Source of the DNA: Talinum fruticosum
Lineage: Eukaryota; Streptophyta; Magnoliopsida; Caryophyllales; Talinaceae
Reading direction: 5' to 3'
NCBI GenBank assembly: GCA_021018815.1
Contig: JAITYX010000026.1
Location: 6,882,001-6,946,000 of the forward strand
DNA length: 64,000 nucleotides
The position numbers and the translations under genes were made by a program. Below the pieces are notes generated by a model. It was given only the letters and a program-made list of their open reading frames with translations, did not search any database and was not told the DNA's origin. Every line of letters begins with the position of its first letter. The first letter of the stretch is position 1. Shown one piece after another: positions 22,579 through 34,600 of this stretch.

Positions 22579-24172
22579 TGAAGGTTTGCTCGGGGAGAGT
22601 CCGAGTCACCTTAGAGGGGGTGAATAGCGTGATGGAAGTTTTTCGTTGAAAAACAAACTCTTTTGCCAAAGTAGAAACACAAATGGATTCCGAGTCAAAA
22701 GCATGGTCAGAAAAGTATGGACTCGGAATGGCGAGTAAAGAGCAATGAGGCAAACTAAGCGAAGCTTTGAGACTGTTTGAGTCTAGAATGAACTCAGAAA
22801 GTAAAGACACAGAAAATACGTGGAAACCCTCCTGGGACAGAAAACCACGGACCGTGCTAATCCAAGCATGAATTCGAATCCACTATTTTGAGTCCACAAA
22901 ATACAGTGAGACTGATTGAACCCAAGTTGCTCCCTTAAACAACTCTTTACAAGTTTTCCTAGATTAAGAAATTCCCTTATACGATCTAGTACTTCCTAGC
23001 TGAGATAGCCCTTACAGCTAGGGACAACTAAGCTGAGTTAACCTTTACGACTTAGTCAAGGGACCTTACTCAAAAAGTAAGAAAGTGTTTGTAACTAAAT
23101 ACAAGACCTTACAACTCGAAAGTAATGATTACGAGAATGGGAGTTGTAAGTAGAAGATTGAGAATGAATACAATGACTTTTCTCAAGTACGTGTATTAAC
23201 AATAGGTTCGGCAATCTTCAAGTCTTAAGAGTTGGCTTCGATTTATAGATGACCAGCCAAACATAGCCGTTGAGTCCATCTCCTGACCGAGAGTTCTTTG
23301 TGACTGTTGATAAGGGCTTTACGAGTCACTCGGAAAGTATCCGTTGTGATATGAACGTTGGACAACGGTTTAACTCTCTTGGAAATCCCAAAACCACTGG
23401 CGGTGTCTTGAAAGATAATGTGGAAACCACCGTTAAGCTTGACGTTTCAGTTTTCCAGATTTGGAAACAGACAGCGCCGACACAATCTTCCGGGACCGAG
23501 ACGAGAGAAGAGGAAAAACCATGTCTGCTGGTGATTTGACGTTTTGAAGCCGGTTACTTTTGTAATTCAAAAGTGTATCCTCGTTTGAATAACCTACAAA
23601 AGTAAATCAATTTTGGTTCTCAAAGTATAAAATACTTTGGTCCACGATTAGACACGAGATAATAAAATAATTAAGATAGTTAAGCAACTAATTATCCGAG
23701 TCGGAAAGTGAGTGGAACTTTACGAGTCTAAAAACCATGAAACTCAAAATTCCATCCGACTTAGTCTAAGCGAAGAATCAAGTTACATAACGAAGATAAG
23801 AGTGAAATAACTTGATGTAGATTAAGCATGATTCGGACTAGAAGCACTAACTCCAACAAAATAGAACTTATAACGTGAAGTCGGATCTGAGTGCGATAAA
23901 GCGAAATACTGGTCAATTCATCATGCGATATATCTAAGTGAGGAGGGACTCGAAGCGAGTGAGATGCGCATATCTATTTTTTGAGTCACAACGAGGCAAG
24001 CGAGAATACGTGAAGTAAATGCTCGTATCACTTAGAAAATATATTATATCACTTAGAAAAGTTTCTAAGATACGAGAGAATGCCTTGGAATCAAAACTCT
24101 ATACATAAGAAGTTGTTATACTCGATTCCTTCGATACAACTCGAAATGTGTTGAGTAGTGTCCGAGTCTTCA
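22579..24172 (-). repeat. Element A 5' LTR
   Basis: 1,594 bp. Differs from its partner by scattered substitutions and by several CNG versus CGAG/CTCG changes. TATAAAT on minus at 23242-23248 is the likely promoter for genomic RNA. Confidence 0.92.
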
Positions 24173-24177
24173 ATTGG

Positions 24178-26350
24178 GATTGGAAAGAAATCCAGAATAT
24201 TGAATCGAGTTGAGAAGGGAGGAAAAATAGATCTTTATAAAATTGTGCGAGTTTTAAGCCCAAATGAACTTTGACGACAAGTGAAAAATTAAATGAAATC
24301 GAACGTAAGAGTTTACAAAAGAAAGAAAGTAAAAGTAGTATGACAATTTGAATAGAGACCTAATTTATCGAATCAAATTACTTTACGAAAACACAAAAGT
24401 GACGGAAATGACATATTCGAAGAAAAGAACGAAAACGATATTTAAAGGAAAACGAACAACTACTTCAGTACGTTATCGTCGCACTTTTCAAAATATTTAA
24501 ATGTTAACATGTAAATATTGATGAGTTTCACTATTCTGTCTACAACCCACTAAATCATTAACCGATTATTGGTACTACTTATAAAGGAATTAATCGTATG
24601 GAGTCAGTCTCCCGATAATCGGGATTTTTATGATTAAATTGCTTAACCGAAACCTTAGCCGATAATATATATGTATGAAGGTTCTTGTCTTGATAAAAAA
24701 TCGAAAAGTTCATGAGCACAAGAAAATGAGAATATTGACGAGATTGTAACTTGGTTTATATGCTTTGGTTTGAAATTTGGTTTTTGTGGTTGTAAATACA
24801 CTCCAGCGTGTGACTGTTGAGTTGTGTACTCCGAGCGTGTGGCTTGTTGAGTTTTATTGTGGATTTTATGCTGATTTTTAAGGCTTTTAGCGTAATGGTT
24901 AGGCCATGTTTCAAACGAAATTTTGCCAAAATTTTTAGAAAATTGGAAAACCAAACCGACACCTTAAGTGGGACGTACATTTGGTTTACAAATATCCTCT
25001 CTGGGCATACTAGATGAAACGAGTGGTACAATTAAAGTTAGGCTACATTAAGCACAAACTAGAGGTGATAGAAGCAAAAGATCAAACTTGAGTTTTATTA
25101 AAAGAATGGGGAATTAAATTCATAAATTGTTATATACAAATTCAAACTATATCATCAATAGCTTAGTTCGGGAAATGTATGAATATCGAGATCAAAAGGA
25201 AACGATATGGATAGGTACGCTAAAATTAAGAGTTTGGTGATCGTAAATGCATATAAATATTGTTAAAAGACTAGTAAGCTATAAAAGTAGATTCGTTTTG
25301 GAAACGAAATCGAATTGAAATTGTGTTGCGAAACAATCAGCAATTGAGGTGTTCGGCACTGCTGAGATACGTTATTGCCTTTACATTTATAGTAAAAGTG
25401 AAAGTTTTACTGATTAATAGTTGGTGCTTACAATTCATTGCATTTATGAATATGTTCTAAGAGTTTTTTTCATGATTTGGCCATGCAAAGGACCCATTAA
25501 TCGCTATGACGATCGATGAATGAATGTGATCGTAATCGTAAATGGTTGATCCGGGGACGCTGGACAACATTGCTCGCTAGCAGAGCATTTAACCTTTATT
25601 CGTTCAATTGTTCACGTAAGCCGTTAATCGTTCAATTGTTCACGGAATCGTTAATCATTCAATTGTTCACGAGAATCATTAATATTTCAATTGTTCACAC
25701 AAGTGTTAATCATTTAATTGTTTAATCGTTTAATTATTCACAGCCGACTGCCTCGGGCTTCAATGAACCTAGGAGTCGGATTCCATTATTGATTGTTTCA
25801 CGATACGGGTCCTAAGTTTGGCTAAATCGAAAAAGCAAATCGGCAATTGACAAGTTTGCAAACTGTTTATTCAAGAAAAATGATTTAAGATGTGCATGAT
25901 TTAAGAGTACCTAAATTATAATTTTATCTTATAAGGGTAACGTACTTGAGCTTCTAGCTCACACGTCTATTGTTTTATGTTTTAAAATTTTTAGGAAGGC
26001 GAGCGCATGGCGGACTATTCACAATCACGCCTAAAGTTTAAATAGGAAGAAAAAGATAATGTCTGGTCGGGAGAAGTGATGTATGGCTGTTCGTCTTGAC
26101 CCCACACATGCTAGTCCCTCCCTTGGTCTCTTGGCTCATGATTCCTCTCCAGTTGATCCTCGCGATTTTGAAAATTTCATTTTACGTGAAGAAAGTTTGG
26201 GTTGGATTGTTACATAAGTTGTTTGAATAATTAATTTGCTCAAATGAATTTACCTTGTTTTTATTATGAAAACGGCGGAAATGTCTCCCAATTTACAAGT
26301 CTTCCGTTGTTAATTACTTATTTATGTGGTCACGTATTGAGGGCGTTACA
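24178..26350 (+). mobile_element. Gypsy-type LTR L1, right part
   Basis: Continues L1 after element A and ends GGGCGTTACA, the inverted partner of its start (TGTAACACCC). No internal domain or second LTR exists, so it is best read as a solo LTR of about 3.7 kb. A block at 24780-24985 (GCGTGTGACTGTTGAGTTGT, then CTCCGAGCGTGTGGC) is shared with solo LTR L2 at 47845-48055. There it sits close to the 3' end, so L1 probably holds about 1.3 kb of additional sequence. Confidence 0.6.
25600..25740. repeat. 27-28-bp minisatellite, about 5 degenerate units
   Basis: Units of the form CGTTCAATTGTTCACGGAAT + CGTTAAT repeat from 25600 to about 25740, decaying rightward. It lies inside L1. Confidence 0.8.
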
Positions 26351-27390
26351 ATTTCTCTCCTTTGCTTTGTTTCTTTTGGCGAACTTGGGCGCAGTGGAAC
26401 TCACTTGTGCCCATCCCAGCCCCAACTCGCTCCACTTTTCCATTCCCATCTTTCTCATTCTCCCTCCTCATATCCAACTCAACTTCGCCATCAAACAAAT
26501 TCATTCAATCTCAAGGTCCGATTGCTACTAATTGCACATTTCATTGTCACCCAAATCCATCGTCGAAATAAATGACAGTTTGAGATCAATCATCGACTTG
26601 GTTCCGGTAATTTTCTATTCCATTCTTGTAAAATTTGCTGATTCTCGTTGTTTAGGTTTCGATTTTCGATTCATTCATTGTTGAGAAATCCATTCATTAT
26701 GAAATTAGAGTTCTATTTGTAGAGAACAATGTTGAATTCTCTAGTTATGTTGAATCAGTCTACAAGAGCTCATGTTCCTGAATTTTCATTAAAAAATCAA
26801 GAGGAATTTGGATTGATCATTGATAGATGTAGAAATACTAGCGAATCAAAATTGAAGGAGGAAAAAGAAAGTTTGTTATTAATTCTCGGTGGTTTTCTCA
26901 TTGTCTTTCACTATCTTAGATTTAGTGTTGATGGGACAAGCCACCGAGTGTAACAATGAGTGGTAAGGACAACCGCATAGTAGGACAAAGCTACTATCTA
27001 TTGAGGATAAGGACAACACTAGCCGAGGGATTGTCAAGCTACCAAAGACATAGATAATGTTTGGCGAGGGCTGGGCACACTAAGGAGGATAGGACAAGGC
27101 CTATCGAGAAAGGGGGTTGTCTACCGAGAACTCGTCTAAGCTTCTAAGGACTAGTGTTGTTTACTCAACGCTAGGACAAGTTATACAAAGGATGACCGAG
27201 TGATCAAGTGACAACGAGACAAAGACACCCCAAAGACAAGCAAAAGTGATTGATGCTAGTGGTAAAAACACAAAGACATCGGGGCTATACTATAAGAACC
27301 ACTTTTAACTACGGGTGTTTAATGACGAGTTAAAAGGACAAATTGTCATGAAAAATGGACCGACGACATTTTGGTAAACAAGCGGGGTTG
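26351..27390 (-). mobile_element. CACTA-type element remnant, copy Y1, right part
   Basis: Begins ATTTCTCTCC and matches about 30483-31509 of copy Y2 collinearly, so joining 11647 to 26351 recreates Y2's order. A short frame at 26729-26953 (starting MLNSLVMLNQSTRA) is stopped early in Y2 and I recognise no function. The right end (CGACATTTTGG) abuts Y2 directly at 27390/27391. Confidence 0.7.
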
Positions 27391-30300
27391 TTTAGATTAG
27401 GATGATTTAGAGGAAATATTGCGGTTTCGAGACAATGTGCAGATTTTAGCAAGTATAAATAAAATAAAAGATTTAGAAAAAATAGAACGACGAAACTAGA
27501 AAGAAAAAAACAAACTAGAAATATTTAAAGCGGAACATTAAAAAAGAAGGTAAAAAAATAATTCACAATCAGCCATATATCCTATTCATAAACAATGCAC
27601 AACAGATTGAAACCCAACTCTTCATGAACGATGAAAGCCCACATCCACGAGAGCACATGTGATATTCAAATTAAAAAAGATTAAACAAAGAAGTTTGATT
27701 TATATATGTGATTTATTACTAAATAACGTAAATTGAAGATTGATTATAAATTACATATGGTGTTAATTAGCCTATATATTTGTATTTATTTACAAGTTTG
27801 CTAGTTGATGGCCATTCGTTGGAAATAATATTAGGAGTAAGTTTAGAAAATATTTATTTGGCTTGCTATTTGCTTGGAATAAATAAATCTCATAGCATGA
27901 TTACCAACCTAATGTCTAAACATAAAAAGCTACTCCTTCCTTCCTGAATATTTAGGTCAAAAATATGATTGCTTACTCCACTCTTCTTTACTTACTGTAT
28001 ATTACTTTCCTTCTCTTCCCTACTGTATATTACTTTCCAAACCAAAAGGAATTTCGTAGGTGTGCTTGTGTACCTACTTTGAATGCTTAGGGCTTTATGA
28101 AATTGATGCATGCATGTGTTTCTAGAATATATATATATATATATAAAGGAAGAGAGCGTAGAAACATGATAATCACCATCTACTTAGTTGGAGTTCTCAT
28201 TTTATTGTTATAAATTTGTGCATGAACATAGAGTGTATCAAACATATTTAAATCTTGCGGAATCATGACTTTCTTAATGTTTAAAGTGCGCTAATGATAT
28301 ATACATTTAGTGTATTACTTTTACGGATGCGTATCGGAAATGTTAATACGAGTATCCCAATTTTTGTTTGAGAATTATTTGCCTTAACTGTATATTTTAA
28401 TGAGTTTTTTTACCTAAATACAAGACTTAGGAGGTTGTAAATTTTTTAAAACAAACCTCCCATATAGATAACTCACGAAAGATAAAATGCAAAAGACAAA
28501 ATAAAGGAGTGTTTTAGAGCTACTGCCAGCCACCATGGGTCCTGCCATGGTTGTGGGGCAGCCTGTAATGGTTAGCAAAAGCTCAAAACTTAGAAAACCA
28601 CCACCACGGATGACCCCACGGGCTAAATAACTACTAAAGCTAAATAAAACTCATATGACAATATTAATCCATTATAGGAAATGAACGCTAAACAAGTAAC
28701 ACTACTAATAATTATTGAAGCGAAACTAGAAAATCAACGCTAAACAATAGTATTAGATGATAACCAATCGACTACATCACACACATGACGTCATGGAAGG
28801 AATAACTCCTAAACACAACCTATAAACAATACTTAATGATGACAGTAAAGTGGCTACGTCACACACACACAAAACAAACTAGAAGAAGTGAAACTATTAG
28901 AGGATTAAGAGGTGAATAACAAGCCATCCTAGTTCACATAGGTTGGAGATGAGCTGAAACGGTCACATCACAAGTCTTTCAGGAGATCATGCTTGCATTG
29001 CCATCATGACTTTGTTGGTCTTTCTCTACAGAACCTCAACGTAGATCTCATCATTCCTTGGGTTTCCGCCCATAAGGAAGAAAGTCCGGGTGTTAACTCC
29101 ATGCTAGCCATTAATTAAAATGATAAAAATTAATTATGAACGTAATTATAATAACTAGTAGCATACATCAAAGGATTTTTGAACTTTCTTGTCTGGAGTG
29201 AGCAACCCATTCTTCATTAGCATTAAATTTAATTGAATCAAGGGTGCTTGGAGCACAACCTTTTGTTGTGAATTCCAAAATTGTGACCCATTCTTCATGT
29301 TGCATTCGGTTCTCAATTACTTGAGTATAATTGCGGCTTTCAACAATAATTCTGTAATTATTCTCGAATTCTTCATACTAAATAAACAAAACTTAGATGA
29401 GTGATAACTCTAATGATAAAAAGGTAACAAAAATAAAAGTGAAATACAAAAGGCATATACTTAGAAGATGAAAACACACCTCACTAAAATAATTTACATA
29501 ATCATGATCCGAAGTCCACTGTTTCGTGTGTGGGACTAATATTTTACCTAATCCTGTCCCATAACCATCACAATTTGCATTTAACCAAAATCCAAGTGTG
29601 TTTCATCCATTAGGGAAGACTCAAAATTGTTCGAGATACCGGGTTTTGCAACTTTAAGTTGGAGTTTGTAGGAATCCATTTTTTTCGTTTGTGGGATATG
29701 AAAGATGAAAGTTTTGGTGAATGAGAAGAGGAAAGGATAGCTATTTATAATATACAAGAACTAGTAGGAAGCTCCATGTGCATGAATGAATCTATCCATT
29801 GCCCAGCTCATTTGCATGAGCTTGAGTTAGTGTTTGCTTTCCCTCTATTTTTTGAATGATCACATTGCCCAACTAATTTTGGATCATGTAGAATATCATT
29901 ATTTTTTGGCAATATGCATCTTGATAAAAGTTGTCTATCATGTATTAAATTGAAAAAAATTAGTTTGATTGAAAGTGAGAGGTGAAAAGAAGAGAAAACT
30001 AAAAAGATGGGTCGTCATGTGATCTTTTTCACACGGAGGAGGCCAGAATAATATGTTAACCGGTGGCCTATGACAATCGGCATATACTATCGGTTGTCCA
30101 AAATCAACGTGAAGAAAACGTAAGTCCATGCTCACTTCTTTTTTTTTTCTAATGTTTTTTAGAGCCTTCTAAAAGAGAAAATAAGTCTTGACTTTCTTAA
30201 AATATAGTACATAATATACAATATATAAATATATAATATAACGTATTATATATAATATACTAGATAAATATAGATATAGATCAAATTGGATAATTATGTG

Positions 30301-31509
30301 AGATTTGTTGTCTGAATTTTAAATTCGAGCAAAACTTTTAATGACCATATTGAGTATTTTTAAATTATGAATTCGAATAATCTGATGGAACGGATTTTTA
30401 CATGTGTTATGCTTATTACACTCGGTCTTCCTTTCCTTCCCTTGCAGCTCTCATGTGAATCATTATTTATCCTCTCTTTTTCTTTATTTTCATTTCTCTC
30501 CTTTGCTTTATTTCCTTTTGGCGAAATTGGGCGCAGTGAAACTTGCTTGTGCCCATCCCAGCCTCAACCTGTTCCACCTTTCCATTCCCATCTTTCTCAT
30601 TCTCCCTCTTCATATCCAACTCAACTTCGCATCAAACAGATTCTTTCAATCTCAAGGTCTAACCACTATTACTTGCACATTTCATTGTCACCCAAATCCA
30701 TCGCCGAAATAAATGACAGTTTGAGATCAATCATCGACTTGGTTACGGTAATTTTCTATTCCATTCTTGTAGAATTTGCTGATTCTCGTTGTTTAGGTTT
30801 CGATTTTCGATTCATACATTGTTGAGAAATCCATTCTTTATGAAATTAGAGTTCTATTTGTAGAGAACAATGTTGAATTCTCCGGTTATGTTGAATCATT
30901 ATACAAGAGCTCATGTTCCCGAATTTTCGTGAAAAAATCAAGAGGAATTTGGATTGATCATTGATAGATGTAGAAATACTAGCGAATCGAAATTGTTAAG
31001 GGAAATGAAAGTTTGTTATTAATTCTCGACAGTTTTCTCATTGTCTTTCACTATCTTAGATTTAGTGTTGATGGGACAAGCCACCGAGTGGAACGATGAG
31101 TGGTAAGAGCAACTGCATGGTAGGACAAAGCTACTATCTATTGAGGATAAGGACAACACTAGGCGAGGGATTGTCAAGCTACCAAAGACGAGATAATGTT
31201 TGGCGAGGGCTGGGCACACTACGGAGGATAGGACAAGGCCTATCGAGGAAGGGGGTTGTCTATCGAGAACTCGTCTAAGCTTCTAAGGACTAGTGTTGTT
31301 GACTCTACGCCGGGACAAGTTATACAAAGGATAACCGGTGATCAAGTGACAACAGACAAAGAGACCCCAAATACATGCAAAAGTGATGGATGCTAGTGGT
31401 AAAGACACAAAGACATCAAGGCTACGCTACAGGAACCATTTTTAATGAGGTGTCTTTAATGACGGTTAAAAGGACAAACCGTCATGAAAAATGGACTAGC
31501 GGCATTTTT
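27391..31509 (-). mobile_element. CACTA-type element remnant, copy Y2 (uninterrupted)
   Basis: A direct tandem copy of Y1 lacking the 14.7-kb insertion. It ends CTAGCGGCATTTTTC, which corresponds to the subterminal sequence of plant CACTA (En/Spm) elements. The expected last bases (complement of CACTACAA) are replaced by the junction to retrotransposon B. Transposase exon remnants are at 28934-29640 on minus. Confidence 0.7.
28934..29640 (-). pseudogene. CACTA (Ptta/En/Spm) transposase C-terminal exons, Y2 copy
   Basis: Same three blocks as in Y1, here without the patchwork insertion. The middle exon reads continuously through EEFENNYRIIVESRNYTQV, NRMQHEEWVTILEF and TTKGCAPSTLDSIKFNANEE. Its splice donor is mutated (GAAAGT instead of GTAAGT near 29190). 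The last exon ends in TGA at 28934-28936. The upstream catalytic exons are absent, so the protein cannot be functional. Confidence 0.6.
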
Positions 31510-31587
31510 CTAATTCCCTTGACTGTGCTTTGTAAGGGTTAACTCCCTCCTCTAGGGTGACTTAACTTCTCCAATAGCAAATCTTCA
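31510..31587 (+). repeat. Element B 5' LTR remnant with internal deletion
   Basis: Only about 78 bp remain. The word around TGTAAGGGTTAACTC is joined directly to CCTCTAGGGTGACTTAAC. In element C's LTRs these words are hundreds of bases apart. It ends TCTTCA before the primer-binding site. The promoter-bearing part is gone. Confidence 0.75.
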
Positions 31588-31646
31588 ATTGGTATTAGAG
31601 TCTAACCTTTCAAGAGGATCTCACAATCCAAAAGTATAAAGATCAA

Positions 31647-34600
31647 ATGGTTCGAGAACAATGGAGAGTTCGATGAAGGAAGATCATCCACCGGACCACC
31701 TAAGTTCAAGGGGTCAAACTTTACACATTGGAAGAAGATGATGGAATGCTTTCCACTGGATAATGATGAAGAAGTTGACAACATAATCAAGAATGGAAAC
31801 TTCATTCCAACAAAGATGGAAGGTGTAAGATCCGTGCCTAAAGAGAAGACAGAATACACAGTGAAGAGAATGAGAAGTTCGAAAGAACTTCAAAGCCATG
31901 AACACTCTAATGTGTGCCATCAGCTCAAAAGAGTACAACAAAGTGTCAGCCTGTGAAACAACCAAAGACATATGAGATACACTTTTCAACACCTATGAAG
32001 GAACAAGTTAAGTGAAGCGGCGAAGATAAGTCAATATCTTCACAAGTATGAACTGCTCGGAATGGAGTCTAAGGAGAACATCTCTCGGATGTATGCTCGG
32101 TTTATTGAGATTACCAACAATCTCAAGTCTCTAGGTAGGAAGATCTCTCATGAGGAAATGGTCGAAAAATTCGAGAAGTCTACCAAAGAGAAGAAGAGGT
32201 CCCGAGGTGACAACCATTAAAGAGGCTTAGAATCTCTCTCAACTAAAGCCTAACGAGCTCATTGGGAAGCTACTTACTCATGAGCTTCACCTGAAATAAG
32301 AGGATGCCAAGGTCAGCACCAAAAAGAACATTGCACTGAAGGCCTCAAAAGCATACGACAAATTCCGAGCTCCTCGGACTCGAAGAGGATCCTATGGCAC
32401 TTATTTCCCAAGGTTTCAAAAAGATGATAAAGTACATAAAGTGGAAAAAGAGGCCAAAGGAGAAGTTGTACAAGAAAGACAAAAAGGATAAGAAAGGTAA
32501 ATAATCATCTCCTTCTCGGTTGTCTTTAACTAAGAACTATTGTTGCTTTGAATGTGGTAGCAAAGAGCACATAGTCAAGGACTCGTCCAAAGGATAGAAA
32601 GAAGAAAAAGGCTATGATGGCAACCTGGAGCGATGATGATTCATCCGAAGAAGATGATTCCGATGACTCGAAGTGTCTTATGGCACCGACAGACTTTAAA
32701 GTTGGATTTGAGTTAGACAGTGACAACTCACATATTAAGGAAACAAGTCCTCAGGAGGTAATTGAATACTGCCTTAAGTTTTCCAAAGCTAAATTGGCTA
32801 GATATATCTTTACATTGGAAGAAAAGTCCAATTCGACTTTTCTAATTTTAAAGAACAACTTGAGTCATTTACGATCGAGAGTAATGTTTTGAAAAATGAA
32901 ATAGAAAACTTGAGACAAAATCTGAAATTACTTGAGACCGGTGCTCAAGACTATGAGACCGAGTTTGAGTCACTCGAACAGCAGAATGAGCAATTGAATG
33001 AAGCTTAATGATTCCGAGTCACTCAAGGTCAGAAAAACCTTGATCTTTTACTTGGTTCTCGGTGTGTCTCTATTAGAAAAGAAGGTCTTGGTTATAATGG
33101 TGAAGAGGAATCTAATTCTTATTCAATTCTTCAAAACCGATTCCAAAGCTGTAAAGTTCAGCAAGGATGAGTATGGTCCTATTCACTCACATGAAAAGAG
33201 GATTGAGCCAAGACTAGTCTATAGGAAAAAGTCTTCTCCACCTGTTTACAAAAGAAAAGAGACATAGACTCGGTTTTCTAAAAGGAAGACTCAAAATCAT
33301 ATCAAATCCAAAATAATTCAAATCGGGTTCCCAAAAGTGCTCTTCCTCGGAGAAAGACTACAGTAAAGACATCTACTGGGTTTATAAGAGGAAGTGAGAA
33401 GGGGTAGTTTGTTTTTGTGTTGCAGGTGACTCAAAAACGAAAGGGTCCATGGTACTTAGATAGTAGTCTGCTCACGCCATATGTCCGGAGACTCAAAACT
33501 CTTCTCATAGTTAGAAGATCTTAAGAGAATAAAAGTCACATTTGGAGATAATAGCAAACACAAGATTGTTGGGATTGGCAAAATTGGCCAAGGAAATAAC
33601 TCAGTCAGCCTAGTCTACCTTGTCAAAGGGCTCAAGTACAATCTCCTTAGCATTTCTCAGCTATGTGACAAAGGTAAGAGGTAAGGTTCACTCGGACCAA
33701 CTGCTACATTTCTCATGCGAGTCACCAAAAAGACAAAGCTCGAGGTTTGAGATCGGGTAACACTTATACTATCCCTCTTTCAAATTCTAGTTAGAATTTA
33801 TCTTGCTTGAAAGCATCTTTAAATGACGATTCATAGACATGGCATCGTGCACTAGGACATATTAGCATGCATACTATCAAGAAACTTGCATCTCATGGAT
33901 TGGTTAAGGGTCTACCTTACTGTGCATTTAAGAAAGATAAAATCGTGAAGCATGCACAAAAGGAAAGTAGGTAAGATCATCTTTCAAAGCACTCAAAACT
34001 GTGTCTACATCCAAAGTACTTTAATTGGTTCATATGGATTTGTATGGTGAAATTCCTGTGAAAAGCTTCGGAGGTAAATCATATGTGCTTGTTATTGTTG
34101 ATGACTATTCACGATTCACTCGGGTGTGTTTAGGAGGAACAAGAATGAAGCCTTCAAAGAGTTCACTAAGATCTGCATGAATATTCAAGTGGAGTTTAAG
34201 ACTCAAATCATAAGAATTCGAACTAACCATGGAAGAAAGTTCGATTACTTAGAATTTGAAGATTTCTATGACCAGAATGGCATCTCTCATAACTTTTTGC
34301 ACCAAAACTCCTCAATAGAATGGAGTAGTGGAGAAAAAGAACAAAAATCTTGAAGAAATAGAAAGGACCATGATGATTGAAAATGATCTACCTTACTATT
34401 TATGGATCGAGGCAATCAACAAAGAAAATTATACACACAACGGATGTCTCATCGGATCCATCCTGAAGAAGACACCTTATGAGTCTGTATAAGGGAAAGA
34501 AGCCCAACATCTTCTACTTCAAACCATTCGGATGTAAATGCTTTGTGCATAACAATGGTAAGGAACATCCGACTAAATTTGATGCTAGATCGGATGAATG

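Larger units (their letters stand above)
13207..24172 (-). mobile_element. Ty1/copia retrotransposon A (SIRE/Maximus-like), full length
   Basis: 10,966 bp, bounded by ATTGG target-site duplications (13202-13206 and 24173-24177). Read on minus, its LTRs start TGAAGACTCGG and end AAACCTTCA. Order on minus: 5' LTR, primer-binding site, gag-pol, third ORF, polypurine tract, 3' LTR. Its frames are broken by stops and frameshifts. It interrupts L1, which interrupts Y1, so it is the youngest layer of the left nest. Confidence 0.92.

Noticed and set aside
13207..24172. Element A as a recent, autonomous retrotransposon
   Set aside because: LTRs differ at many sites and gag, protease and pol are frameshifted. 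Even allowing for consensus error, intactness cannot be claimed.
25600..25740. CAATTGTTCAC repeats as a CRISPR array
   Set aside because: Contiguous degenerate 27-28-bp units without spacers: a minisatellite.
26729..26953. 74-codon frame in Y1 starting MLNSLVMLNQ
   Set aside because: The Y2 copy has an early stop and I recognise no family. Kept only as a note in the Y1 entry.
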